64,000 nucleotides of DNA from PALSA-505 sp963699015 (GCA_963699015.1 CAVOSX010000006.1:310001-374000), one strand, 5' to 3'. Shown: positions 33,775-42,303, counted from the first letter of the stretch. Numbers and translations are program-made. Notes: generated by a model from the letters alone, not told the origin.

Positions 33775-35274
33775 TCACCGGCCCGCAGCCGGAGCGGTCA
33801 GCGGCTCGAGCAGCCCGGCGACGGCCTCCTGGCCGTGCTGGCGGGCGCTGTCCAGCGGCGTCGCGCCCCATTCGCTCCTGATGTTCGGGTCGGCGCCCAG
33901 CCCCAGCAGCAGCCGCGCCAGCTCGACATTGCCCGTCTGCGCCGCCCCGTGCAGCGGGGTGAACCATTGCTGCTCGAGCGGGATGTCGAGGCGGCCGCGG
34001 GCGTTCACGTCGAAGCCGAGCTCAGCCAGCAGCGCGATCGCGTCGAGCTTGCAGCCCGCTGCCGCCCAGGCCATCAGGCCGGGCCGCCGCTCGCGCGCCT
34101 GGGGGGCGAAGGCCCGCAGCCGCGTCGCGGTGTCCTGATCTGCGGCCAGGACGGCAGCGATCAGCGAGTTGACCTCGTCGAGCGCCGGCGCGGCGGCGCC
34201 GCGGCTGACCAGCCACCCGGCGAGCTCCGGGTACCCGCTCAGCTTCGCCAGCTCGGCCGGGGTGAGCCCGTCGGAGTTCCGCAGCGCTGTCGGCCGTCCG
34301 CCCGGTGCCGCGTACGGCGTGCGGAAGTCAACGCCGTGCTCGGCCAGCAGCCGGACCCGGTCGCGCATGTCGTGCACGATCGCCCACCACAGCTGCCCGC
34401 GCAGCATCTCGCGCGGCGAGTTGGCCCTGCCGCCGAACCGCATCGCCCACGGCCCGCCATCCCCCCGGCCGAGACCATGCTCGAACAGCAGTACCAGGTG
34501 CCGGTCGTCGCGGCCGAACTGGCGGTCATACAGCAACTGCCCGTCGTTCGCGTCGGCGCCCGCGGTCAGCAGCAGCTCGGCGAGCGCGAACGCGTGCGGG
34601 TGCTCGTCCTCGTCGTGGCTGCCCAGCGCGCAGGTCGCCGCCGTGTACGGCGGGTACAGGCCGTGCCACAGGTAGCCGGCGTTCGGGTCGCCGCCGTGCT
34701 CCAGCAGCACGCGGGCCGTGCCGAGCGTGGCTTCCTCGCTGATCCCCGGGTCGTGCCGGGCGCTCGCGAGGTACAGCAGCGGCTCCCACCCGTACGGGCC
34801 GCCCTCGCGGCTGGCCAGCGCCGGGTCGGCCGCGACCTGCGCCCGGACCGACGCCTCGTCCCCGGCGGCGGCCGCGACATGGATGCTGGAGCGGGTCAGC
34901 TCCGGGTGGGCAGCCAGCACCCGGGCCGCTCGTTCCCAGCGGGAGGGCTCGTCGTCGCCGCCGAAGCGCAGGCAGGCGAACGCGAGGAACTCATCGGCCG
35001 CTCCGGAGGTCTGGTCAACCTCGTCGGGGGACCGGCGGTACCGCTCGATCATCTCCAGGTGCTGCTTCAGCCGCGCCCAGGACGCGAACCCGTTGTGCCG
35101 GGCGACCACGAGCTGCGCGCCGGTCAGCGTGACCGCGTGCGCGCCCTTCGGGTGATACTCGGCGACCAGATCCAGGGCTCCGGGCACGCCCGCGCGGGCC
35201 AGGTCCCGCACGTCCTTGGCCTGCTTGCGGAGCTGCTCCAGGCTGGCGTCGTCGGGCAGAGATACGGATGGCAT
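33775..35274 (-). CDS. Ankyrin-repeat protein
   Basis: 499 residues. At least five ankyrin repeats are readable (ASREGGPYGWEPLLYLASARHDP; RVLLEHGGDPNAGYLWHGLYPPYTAATCALG; TGADANDGQLLYDRQFGR; DPNIRSEWGATPLDSARQHGQEAV; TPLHGAAQTGNVELARLLLGLGADPN). An N-terminal helical segment (1-80) with LKQHLEMIERYRRSPDEVDQTSG may be a short oligomerisation part. Ankyrin proteins of this form bind partners and have no enzymatic motif. It stands alone between the direct repeats; what it binds is unknown. Confidence 0.88.
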   Translation of the reverse strand: MPSVSLPDDASLEQLRKQAKDVRDLARAGVPGALDLVAEYHPKGAHAVTLTGAQLVVARHNGFASWARLKQHLEMIERYRRSPDEVDQTSGAADEFLAFACLRFGGDDEPSRWERAARVLAAHPELTRSSIHVAAAAGDEASVRAQVAADPALASREGGPYGWEPLLYLASARHDPGISEEATLGTARVLLEHGGDPNAGYLWHGLYPPYTAATCALGSHDEDEHPHAFALAELLLTAGADANDGQLLYDRQFGRDDRHLVLLFEHGLGRGDGGPWAMRFGGRANSPREMLRGQLWWAIVHDMRDRVRLLAEHGVDFRTPYAAPGGRPTALRNSDGLTPAELAKLSGYPELAGWLVSRGAAAPALDEVNSLIAAVLAADQDTATRLRAFAPQARERRPGLMAWAAAGCKLDAIALLAELGFDVNARGRLDIPLEQQWFTPLHGAAQTGNVELARLLLGLGADPNIRSEWGATPLDSARQHGQEAVAGLLEPLTAPAAGR

Positions 35275-35475
35275 GTTGCCAACCCCCTTTCACCGCCTGC
35301 GGTCCGCATCGTCAGGCCGAAAGGAGGCTGATCAGCCAGTACCGTTCGTGACGAACCTGCTCGGGTGGGCTCGGCCCTGTCCGCGGACCCGGCGGCGCCC
35401 CGCGCGCCGACCCCGACATTACGCCCCGGTGGTGTGTCGCGTGAAGGGAGCATGATGGGCAGCAGCCTGACCGGC

Positions 35476-35512
35476 GAGATCACCAGCCGGTGTTACGCCG
35501 ATGTCCGGATCA
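35476..35512. repeat. 37-bp direct repeat flanking the ankyrin gene, copy 2
   Basis: Partner of 33735-33771. It overlaps the stop codon of the FN3 gene (35510-35512) and lies in the 235-bp gap upstream of the ankyrin gene, so the two copies frame that gene. The positions of the differences (fourth, sixth, eleventh, twenty-sixth and twenty-ninth base) do not follow a codon pattern. Confidence 0.6.
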
Positions 35513-36346
35513 GGCGCTGCCGGACAGGGCCGCTGTCTGGCTGGAGGCCGGGCAGAAGAGGTTGCCGGAGGAAGTGAAGCGGTTGGACATCACCAGGGCT
35601 CCGGTCCATGAGCTGGCAGTCCAGGTCCTGTTGTCGGCATGCGCCCCCCTGACCTTGATATGGAAGCTCATGGTGTCCTGCAGGGGGAAGGAGCTGGCAC
35701 CCGATCCGCAGGGAAAAAGGCGGACTCTGGTCTTTCCCGTGTACAAGGCGCCCATGCGGTCCAGTTTTGCGGTGAAGGGATGGCCGCTAATACTTCCCGA
35801 GAGCATTTCGGCACAAGAACCGGTTGCGCACTTCGGCCTTGTCTTCCACGATTCGGTCCACCGTCTCGCGCCAACGAGGCCACCGCGCCTGGCGAGGCTG
35901 AGCTGGACGGTCCATGGCCCCTCCAGCCGGGCCGCTGACAGGGGCGGTGTGGCAGTTCTCAGCACAAGGACAGGGGACAGGGCTGAACGCTTGCCACCGC
36001 GAACCGCCGCCACCTGGTACTGGTACGCCGTCGCCGGGGCCAGCCCCGCCTGCCGGTAAGTAGTGACCGTGCCGCGGACCGAGCCGATCATCGTGCCTTC
36101 ACGCAGGATTGCGTAGCTGTCAGGCGCCGGGCCGGTCGCAGGGCGCGACCAGCGGAAAGCAACAGACTCGGTGGTAGCGGCGCTCGCCGTGAGCCCGGTC
36201 GGCCGCAGAAGCGGGGGACTAGTCCACGGCGCCCAGATAACAAGGCCGATAGCCAGGCCGGCCACTGCCGCGACCGCGATCACAGGCACGGCCCGCCGCC
36301 GCCATCGTCGGCGGCGCTTTCCGGCAGGTACAGCGGGGGCACTCAC
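35510..36346 (-). CDS. Membrane-anchored FN3 protein
   Basis: 278 residues from GTG 36346, which overlaps the stop of the lipoprotein gene upstream (GTGA, 36343-36346). The short basic start (GKRRRRWRRRAVPV) and one membrane helix (VIAVAAVAGLAIGLVIWAPW, about 24-44) place it in the membrane with the rest outside. A fibronectin III domain follows (PTGLTASAATTESVAFRWSRPATGPAPDSYAILREG..TTYRQAGLAPATAYQYQVAAV). The last 130 residues are unrecognised, with paired cysteines. Translation is coupled to the lipoprotein. Confidence 0.75.
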   Translation of the reverse strand: MSAPAVPAGKRRRRWRRRAVPVIAVAAVAGLAIGLVIWAPWTSPPLLRPTGLTASAATTESVAFRWSRPATGPAPDSYAILREGTMIGSVRGTVTTYRQAGLAPATAYQYQVAAVRGGKRSALSPVLVLRTATPPLSAARLEGPWTVQLSLARRGGLVGARRWTESWKTRPKCATGSCAEMLSGSISGHPFTAKLDRMGALYTGKTRVRLFPCGSGASSFPLQDTMSFHIKVRGAHADNRTWTASSWTGALVMSNRFTSSGNLFCPASSQTAALSGSA

Positions 36347-36705
36347 TGGCCAGGCATCGAATTCATGGTCATCGCCGGGCTCATCGCTGGCGCCGGGTTC
36401 ATGGGCGGTGCGGGGTTCATCGCTGGCGCCGGGCTCATGGGGGGTGCCGGGTTCATGACTGGCGCTGGGGCGGGCGGGGCCATGACCATGGCCCGGTGGT
36501 AATGACGCCGGTGATCGCCGCGGGCCGCGTGCTTCCCGGCCACCGGCGCCTGCACCGGGGTGGCTGTACGGGTCGCCACCGGCGCCGCCGATGCCGGTTT
36601 GTGAGCCGCAGCCGAGGCGTGGTGCGCGCTGGCAGCGCCGCACCCCGCGGCGAGCGCGGTGAGCAGGGCGAGCCCACCCACCAGCGGGGCACGTGTTGAC
36701 CGCAT
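36343..36705 (-). CDS. Pro/Met-rich secreted lipoprotein
   Basis: 120 residues from ATG 36705. The signal sequence GGLALLTALAAGC gives a lipobox with Cys near 20. A His-bearing, Ala/Lys-rich linker precedes a low-complexity region of repeated PAPxMNPAP/PAPxMSPAP units (PVMNPAPPMSPAPAMNPAP), then MTMNSMPGQ. Met-rich repeats of this sort often bind copper(I) or silver; here the methionines alternate with prolines in a regular pattern, which fits, but this is inference. It is coupled to the FN3 protein by a GTGA overlap. Confidence 0.7.
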   Translation of the reverse strand: MRSTRAPLVGGLALLTALAAGCGAASAHHASAAAHKPASAAPVATRTATPVQAPVAGKHAARGDHRRHYHRAMVMAPPAPAPVMNPAPPMSPAPAMNPAPPMNPAPAMSPAMTMNSMPGQ

Positions 36706-36899
36706 GGAGCTGCCCTTTCGCCTTTGCCGGAATCCTGCTGACACAGCGTCCGGATGCTGCTACTAGTGACACGGCCAGGAGGTGGGTGCGGTTCGATCTG
36801 ACGTCGCAGTGACCCCCCGCGGCTCCGCAGGCCTGCGCATGGCCTGACACGCGCGGGTTAGGTGATCTTGGTAACGGATGCGGCACGATTGACGGAACT

Positions 36900-36924
36900 A
36901 TCATAGATATGTAATATCCATGAT
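36900..36924. promoter_or_regulatory. 25-bp palindromic operator over the start of the Rrf2 gene
   Basis: The site reads ATCAT-A-GATAT-GTA-ATATC-C-ATGAT; both outer and inner arms are perfect inverted repeats. It covers ATG 36920 and ends 2 bp before ATG 36926. A regulator bound here would block both transcription and translation of the Rrf2 gene itself, a classical autorepression layout. AT-rich in an otherwise GC-rich region. Confidence 0.85.
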
Positions 36925-36925
36925 T

Positions 36926-37462
36926 ATGAGGCTGCCGGAGGGAGTGGAGTGGGCACTGCACTGCTCCTGGCTGCTGGCGCTGGCCCGCAAGGATGACGCG
37001 CTGCCGGCCCGGCGGCTTGCCGAGTTCTATGGATTGCCCGAGGCCTATCTGGCCAAGCTGCTCAAGGCGCTGGTGCGAGCGGGGGTGCTCACTGCCGCCA
37101 GCGGCCCGCGCGGCGGGTTCCGGCTCGCCCGCCCGCCGGAGGAGATCACCGTCGCCGACGTCGTCGAGGCGGTGGAGGGGCGGGGCGCGCTGTTCCATTG
37201 CATGGAGATCCGCCAGCGCGGGCCGGTTCCGCTCACCGGGGCCGCCAGCCGCAAGCCCTGCGGCATCGCCCAGGTCATGCACCGGGCCGAACGCGCCTGG
37301 CGGCAGGAGCTCGCCGCCACGACCATCGCTGACCTGGTCGAGACGTCAGGCATCGGGGCCGTTACGCGGGTGAACACGTGGCTGGCGATGCTTCCCGGGG
37401 CATCGGGACCGCGCTCGCCGGCCACGGTGCCGGCGGCGCGCGAGACAGGCAGGAAAGCATGA
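36926..37462 (+). CDS. Rrf2-family transcriptional regulator
   Basis: 178 residues from ATG 36926 (ATG 36920 is in frame, inside the palindrome). The wHTH reads RLPEGVEWALHCSWLLALARKDDALPARRLAEFYGLPEAYLAKLLKALVRAGVLTAASGPRGGFRLARPPEEITVADVVEAVEG. Cysteines in FHCMEIRQRG and KPCGIAQVM are where Rrf2 members ligate an iron-sulphur cluster, though a third is missing or replaced by another ligand. No Shine-Dalgarno site is visible, so leaderless expression is possible. The gene is coupled by ATGA (37459-37462) to the hydrolase. It most likely senses redox or NO and represses its own operon through the palindrome at 36900. Confidence 0.88.
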   Translation: MRLPEGVEWALHCSWLLALARKDDALPARRLAEFYGLPEAYLAKLLKALVRAGVLTAASGPRGGFRLARPPEEITVADVVEAVEGRGALFHCMEIRQRGPVPLTGAASRKPCGIAQVMHRAERAWRQELAATTIADLVETSGIGAVTRVNTWLAMLPGASGPRSPATVPAARETGRKA

Positions 37463-38402
37463 AACTCGAGCACAGGATCCGGGAGGCCGAGACCAGGCTG
37501 TTCGCGCGCAGTGGCCTGCAGCCCGAGGAGTCGTTCCTCGACCTCGCCTCGGCAAGGGTGCGGCTGCGGGTGCTCAGCGTCGGAGCAGGACCGCCGCTGG
37601 TGATGCTGCACGGGGTGAGCCTCGCCGCTGCCGTGTGGGCACCCTGGCTCGCCGACCTCGCCGGGTACCGGGCCCTCCTGGTCGAGCTGCCCGGCCATGG
37701 CCTGTCCGGGCCAGTGGCCTACCGGCCCGGCGCCGTGCGCGACCACACGCTGCGCCTGATGGACGACCTCTTCGACGCGCTCGACCTGGCCACTGCCCCG
37801 GTCGTTGGTCACTCACTGGGCGGGATGTTCGCGCTCTGGCACGCGGCCGCCCGGCCGGGGCGGATCGCCTCGCTGGTCGCCATCGGCGACCCCGCGGTCG
37901 CGCTGCCCGGCGCTACCGTCCGGATGCCGTTGTCGCTGCTGACCGTCCCTGTGCTCGGCGAAGCCGTGCTGCGCACCCCCGCGCCCCGGCCGGTGTACCG
38001 CGGGCTGCTCGGCCAGGGCCTCAGCCCTGCCGCCGCCGCGGCCGCGCCTGATGACCTGCTCGACGTGCTGCGTCTCGCGGGCCGCCGCAACGGCAACGCC
38101 AAGACCGTCGCCTCGCTCATGCATGCGATCGATGGCTTCCGGCGGCCCCGGCCGGACAGCGTCATGACCGACGGCGAGCTCGGCCAGATCACCGTGCCCA
38201 CCATGTTTTGCTGGGGAACCGAGCGACCCGTTCCTCACTCCCGCGCAAGGCCCGTCCCGCCATCGCCAAGATCAACGGCGCGGTGCTTCATGAGGTCCCG
38301 GGCGGGCACGGCCCCTGGCTGGAGGATCCCGCTGGCTGCGCCAAGCTCGCGACCGGCCACTTCACCGCGACCGGATTCGCGCCCGCCCGCTCACCCGCGT
38401 GA
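37459..38402 (+). CDS. Alpha/beta-hydrolase, two compensating frameshifts near the end
   Basis: Start ATG 37459 overlaps the stop of the Rrf2 gene. The fold reads GPPLVMLHGVSLAAAVWAPWLADLAGYRALLVELPGHGLSG with oxyanion HG, nucleophile Ser in VVGHSLGG, and the acid region in TVPTMFCWGT. Then the frame breaks: an indel near 38222 gives DPFLTPAQ, and a second near 38252 restores PAIAKINGAVLHEVPGGHGPWLED with catalytic His. All three frame pieces match a single hydrolase, so the protein probably ends at 38402. Unrepaired, the frame runs on to 38508. Its placement as the coupled target of an Rrf2 regulator suggests a stress-induced role. Confidence 0.8.
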
Positions 38403-38421
38403 CCCTGCCGCTGAAGGTCGG

Positions 38422-38925
38422 CTAGGGATTGGCGCCAGATTGAGCGGTCTGGGAGGCCAGGTACCCGGTGAGGTTGTCGAGCATCTCGGCGACGCCTTCG
38501 TTGCGTAGTGCGGGCGCCCGCGGCCCGTCGATGCCGTCGAGGTAGGCACCCTGCTCGGTGACCGTCAGGGCGGTGCCGTCGCCGTTTTCGGCGAACTCGA
38601 TCGTGGCCACCGACACCGAGATCCGTGCGTCGCCGGCGTACATCTCGTAGGCGTAGATGATCCGCTGGTCCGGCACGATTTCGTAGTAGCGGGCGTCGTA
38701 GCGGTAGGTGGTGGAGTCCATCGTGAACCCGAAGCGTTCCCGCCCGCCTGCCCGGAAGTCGAACTCGGCGATGCCGGCCTCGCCATCGGCGGGTTCGAGG
38801 CCGCCGGTGTCGCCCCAGATGTTCTTGGCTTCGGCCGAGGCGAACGCGGCGAACACCCGCGACGGTGCTGCCGGGTAGGTGCGCTCGATCGTGAAGGTGT
38901 CGTGGATGACAGAACGCGCAGTCAC
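38422..38925 (-). CDS. AHSA1/SRPBCC-family protein
   Basis: 167 residues from GTG 38925, with GGAGAACAG directly in front. The START-like fold shows SVIHDTFTIERTYPAAPSRVFAAFASAEAKNIWGDTGG, then FDFRAGGRERFGF and the C-terminal VTEQGAYLDGID..LDNLTGYL helix. AHSA1-like proteins of this sort mostly accompany an ArsR repressor, as here; they bind an unknown ligand. The start codon overlaps the end of the ArsR gene by GTGA (38922-38925), which implies one transcript. Confidence 0.85.
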   Translation of the reverse strand: MTARSVIHDTFTIERTYPAAPSRVFAAFASAEAKNIWGDTGGLEPADGEAGIAEFDFRAGGRERFGFTMDSTTYRYDARYYEIVPDQRIIYAYEMYAGDARISVSVATIEFAENGDGTALTVTEQGAYLDGIDGPRAPALRNEGVAEMLDNLTGYLASQTAQSGANP

Positions 38926-39328
38926 CTGTTCTCCTTTGGTGAATCGTTGGCCTGGGTGCGCGGGCCAGCCGTGCGGCGCCTGACGGGGGTGGTGTCGGCC
39001 GGCCCGCGGCGCCGGACAGGTAGTTGCCGAGCCGGTCCAGGCGCCGCTCCCACAGCGTGCGCCGTTCGGCGATCCAGGACTCGGCCGAGCGCAAGGTGGC
39101 CGGGTTGATGGCGCAGGTCCTTGTCCGGCCGCTCTTGTGCGACCGGACGAGGCCGCTGGCCTCCAGCACCTGCACGTGCTGCAGGACGGCGGCCAGCGAC
39201 ATGGCCAGCGGCCTGCCGAGTTCGCTGACCGACGCCGGGCCTGCGCTGAGCCGTTCCACCATGACCCGCCGGCCGGGGTCGGCCAGGGCGCGGAACACCC
39301 GGTCAAGGTCCGCCGCTTGGTCAAGCAT
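38922..39328 (-). CDS. ArsR-family repressor, one frameshift near the end
   Basis: The N-terminal two thirds read QAADLDRVFRALADPGRRVMVERLSAGPASVSELGRPLAMSLAAVLQHVQVLEASGLVRSHKSGRTRTCAINPATLRSAESWIAERRTLWERRLDRLGNYL, the usual wHTH of the AHSA1-associated ArsR type. Near 38995-39015 a single base must be gained or lost to enter the frame ending GPRTQANDSPKENR, whose stop overlaps the AHSA1 start. The unrepaired frame continues through the AHSA1 gene without sense. Start ATG 39328 was taken by alignment; the ribosome site is weak. Confidence 0.8.
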
Positions 39329-39332
39329 GCAT

Positions 39333-39380
39333 TTGAGTATTGCGCCAGGCATCGATAGTCAAGCGATTGCTTCAGTATTG
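39333..39380. promoter_or_regulatory. Paired CAATACT(C/G)AA boxes upstream of the ArsR gene
   Basis: On the minus strand CAATACTCAA (39333-39342) and CAATACTGAA (39371-39380) are direct repeats 38 bp apart just in front of the ArsR start at 39328. ArsR regulators of this type bind short AT-containing boxes near the promoter, so these are the candidate operators. No further copies were found. Confidence 0.6.
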
Positions 39381-39559
39381 GCCTATCCAGCCGCACTACA
39401 GCGCCTCCAGGATGGTGTCGGGCAGCTCACGGGTGTGCGGTTCAGTGACCGCGCCGGGTCGCCGCCGGGAGATGAGGCAAACGCCTCATGAACCCTGCGC
39501 CCTTCCGCTCCTATCGTCGGACTCACCAGCAGCGGGTCAACCTGGAGGAGATGGGCCAG

Positions 39560-39937
39560 ATGCCGAAGGTATCCAGGCAAAGCGCCGGGAATGTCGCCGA
39601 CATGGGCGCGGCGGAGGACCGGGGCGATGAGCTCGATGGCTACGCCGTCAGCTTCGTGACCATCCGGCAGGACGCGGACCTGGCGCCGATGCTCAGGGGC
39701 CTGCCAGACGACAAGTGTCAGTGCCCGCACTGGGGTTATGTCTTCTCTGGCACGCTGACCTGGCGCTACGCCGACCATGAAGAGGTGTGTGAAGCGGGCG
39801 ATGCGTACTACGTCCCGCCGGGCCATACCCCCTCGGCCACGATGGGCAGCGAGTTCCTCCAGATCAGCCCGGCCGCGGAGCTGCGGGCAGTAGAAGCGGC
39901 GATCAAGAAGAACATGCAGGCGATGCAGGGCGCCTGA
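39560..39937 (+). CDS. Small cupin-fold protein
   Basis: 125 residues from ATG 39560; GGAGGAG at 39544-39550 is 9 bases in front (ATG 39551 is too close to it). Its centre reads CPHWGYVFSGTLTWRYADHEEVCEAGDAYYVPPGHTPS, a one-domain cupin with His-Tyr-Val and Pro-Gly-His turns and a possible metal site. Function unknown. The gene meets the HD-GYP gene tail to tail with a 15-bp gap. Confidence 0.75.
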   Translation: MPKVSRQSAGNVADMGAAEDRGDELDGYAVSFVTIRQDADLAPMLRGLPDDKCQCPHWGYVFSGTLTWRYADHEEVCEAGDAYYVPPGHTPSATMGSEFLQISPAAELRAVEAAIKKNMQAMQGA

Positions 39938-39952
39938 GCGGGGGCCTTGCCG

Positions 39953-41531
39953 TCAGGGGCCGGACTCGAAAGCGCCCATCAGGCCGTGCTGCGTGGCGAA
40001 CAGCGTCGCCGCGGCACGGCTGGAAACGCCGAGCTTGGCGTAGATGTGCTCGACGTGATTGGCCGCGGTCTTCGGCGATACCACCAGCTGCCGGCCGATC
40101 TCCTTGGTCGAGTTGCCGCGGGCGAGCAAGCCGAGCACCTCTACCTCACGCGCGGTGAGCCCGCCAGGCTGCAGGTGCTTGGCCGGCGCGCGGTGGCCTG
40201 CGGCCGTGAGCACGGCGTCCACTGCCGTGCCATCCAGCCGGCCCGCGATGACCTCGGCCCGCAGGCCGCCGCTGGCCCGGCCGGGATCCAGCGGGGCACG
40301 GTGCGGACGCGGCTCGGTCATGGCGTGATAGGCGTCGGCCGCGGCCAGCAGCCGGTCGGACGCCGTGAGCCCGGCCGCCGTCAGGCCACGCGGGTAGCCG
40401 GAGCCGTCCAGCCGCTCGTGGTGCCGCGCGGCGATCTCCCGGCTGGGGCCGAGAACGCTGACGCGGGCCAGCATGCGATCGGTCAGGTACGGGTGCAGCC
40501 GGACGCGCTCGGACTCGGCATGGGTGAGGGATCCTGGCTTGTCCCAGATCGCGTTGGAGACCCCGAGCCGGCCGAGGTCGTGGATCAGCCCCGCGCGCCG
40601 CAGCGTGCTGACGGCATCCGCTGGCTGGCCCGAGACCCGCGCCGCCTCGCCGGCCAGGTTGGCTACCCCCCGCGAGTGACCTGCCAGGTACGGGCTCTTC
40701 AGGTCGACCAGATCGGCCATTGCCTCCAGGACACCGTCCAGGTCGGCGCCGGCGACGCGGCGCGAGAGCGGGGGCTCGGTGTCCAGGATGGCGTCCCAGT
40801 CGGAGGCCTGGTCGAGGCCGTCCAGCAGGTCGGCTGCGTGCTCGCAGAACAGGTCCACCGCCGCGGGGTCGAATTGCGTCCCGCGATGCCTGCGCGCGAC
40901 CGCCACGGCGGCCGCCGTGTCCTTGCGCCGGCTGAAGATCTCGACCGGGCTGGCCAGCTGCGCCAGCCGGGCGGGCAGGCAGAATCTGGTGACCTCGCAG
41001 GTGGTGGGGATAGCCTTTGCCGTCCCATTGCTCGTAGGCCTGCTGGATGGCGACGCTGACGGCGTCGTCGAGGCCGATTTCCCTGGCGAACTGTGACCCG
41101 AGCGTGGAGTGCGTGGTCATGAACGCGGCCACCTGCTTCATCCCCACCACGGGGAATGCCGCCAGCCGTCTGGCGCGCGCGACGCCGCTTCCGTGCGAAC
41201 TCACCCGCCGCAAGATGAACGAGATCGTCCGCGGCGTGCTCATCTCGAGCATCTCGAACCCGTCGCCTTTGAGGCTGATGTCGTCGCCGAACCACTGCGC
41301 CTGCTCGGCTGCGTCTGCGTGGCAGTAGACATTCATCATCAGGCCGAGGTAATAGGTAGCCTCCAGCTCGCGGTCGCTGGCCCCGGCGAGTTCCCCGAGC
41401 CGCAGTGCTATCACGGTCTGCCGCATGCAGTGCGCCATCGGCTGCCCGAGCCCCAGGTCGGCGGCATAGGACAGCGTCGCTACGAGTTCGGCGATCCTGA
41501 CACCGCTGCCTGCCTGCGGCCGAGCAATCAT
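39953..41531 (-). CDS. HD-GYP/LuxR-type regulatory protein, one frameshift
   Basis: About 525 residues after repair. The N-terminal half holds a first HD-like domain (HCMRQTVIALRLGELAG; HADAAEQAQWFGDD; YEQWDGKGYPHHLRG). The frame then changes near 40968-40985 in a G/C run; the other frame continues LPARLAQLASPVEIFSRRKDT and the second HD-GYP domain (RAGLIHDLGRLGVSNAIWDKPG; REIAARHHERLDGSGYPRG). The C-terminus is a LuxR HTH (LTAREVEVLGLLARGNSTKEIGRQLVVSPKTAANHVEHIYAKLGVSSR). HD-GYP domains degrade or bind cyclic-di-GMP, so this may be a cyclic-di-GMP-responsive transcription factor; the HD metal residues are present. Confidence 0.83.
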
Positions 41532-41709
41532 AACCGGAGTCTACGGTCGGCCAGGTGAAGCCGGCTGTCTTCTGCGTCCGGCCCCGGCAGCATGAACAAG
41601 ACCCCACGGAGAGGCATTCGCGCAGGGCGCTAGGCCGTGATCCTGTGATTGCGGCGGCGAGCGGAGTGCTGACAGGCCCGCCTCCAAACCCGTTGCCTTG
41701 TCGTTCTCC
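41532..41709. other. Intergenic, no recognised feature
   Basis: 178 bp between the start of the HD-GYP gene and the end of the cupin operon, with no open frame I can support, no clear hairpin and no repeated sequence. Confidence 0.4.
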
Positions 41710-42303
41710 TCATCCGGCATCTCGGATTTGGCTTTCCCAGTGGTCGTAGTAAGGGCGGATGCCGAAGAGCTTCGCCAGCGCCCACAGGGGCGGGAGCATG
41801 AGATTCTGGGTCCAGATGGGCGGGGAGGTGACCCGGCTTTCCTGGCGGAAGTGCCAGAAGGTGGCGCCGAGCTGGAGCGGGTTTTTCGGCGCGCCCCGCG
41901 GCGTGGTCTTGCCGTCGGTGACCAGGCCGGCGAGGGCCTCGTGCCATTCCTTGGTGTGCAGTGCCGGGCGGAGTTCGACGATGCCTTCGATCTCGCCCGG
42001 TCCGGGGTTTCCCTCAGAGTGCCTGACACCCGCGGGCACGGTGATCGTCTCGCCCGCTCGGGCTACGCGCCGCTCGCCGCTCAGGGTGAAGTGGGCTTCG
42101 CCCGCCACGATGGTGAACCGCTCTTCCTGGTGGGGATGGATGTGCTCGGTGATCACGCCGCCGGGCACGCTGCGCCATTTGAACCGGACCAGCTGCCCGT
42201 TGTTATCGGTGCCGATGGCGGTGTACTCGACCCACTCGCCGGTGGCGGGATTGAAGAAGGGCCGGAAGCCGGCCGTGGGACTGCCTGCCCGGGGCATGAT
42301 CAT
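41710..42303 (-). CDS. Cupin-domain protein, last gene of the epimerase operon
   Basis: 197 residues from ATG 42303, overlapping the stop of the upstream membrane gene (ATGA, 42300-42303). The single cupin reads WVEYTAIGTDNNGQLVRFKWRSVPGG, then ITEHIHPHQEERFTIVAGEAHFTLSGERRVARAGETITVPAGVRHSEGNPG: a His-x-His, Glu and His metal site is complete. The C-terminal 60 residues (PPLWALAKLFGIRPYYDHWE) are a hydrophobic extension. It is translationally coupled to the genes before it and should work with them. Confidence 0.82.
   Translation of the reverse strand: MIMPRAGSPTAGFRPFFNPATGEWVEYTAIGTDNNGQLVRFKWRSVPGGVITEHIHPHQEERFTIVAGEAHFTLSGERRVARAGETITVPAGVRHSEGNPGPGEIEGIVELRPALHTKEWHEALAGLVTDGKTTPRGAPKNPLQLGATFWHFRQESRVTSPPIWTQNLMLPPLWALAKLFGIRPYYDHWESQIRDAG

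Noticed and set aside
35510..37282. A 590-residue FN3 fusion protein
   Set aside because: The first 300 residues are antisense to the Rrf2 gene and out of frame with the lipoprotein gene. The GTG at 36346 with its GTGA overlap is the better start.
38288..39352. A 354-residue ArsR fusion protein
   Set aside because: Only the first 125 codons have ArsR character. The rest is the AHSA1 gene read in the wrong frame. A small indel near 38995-39015 explains it.
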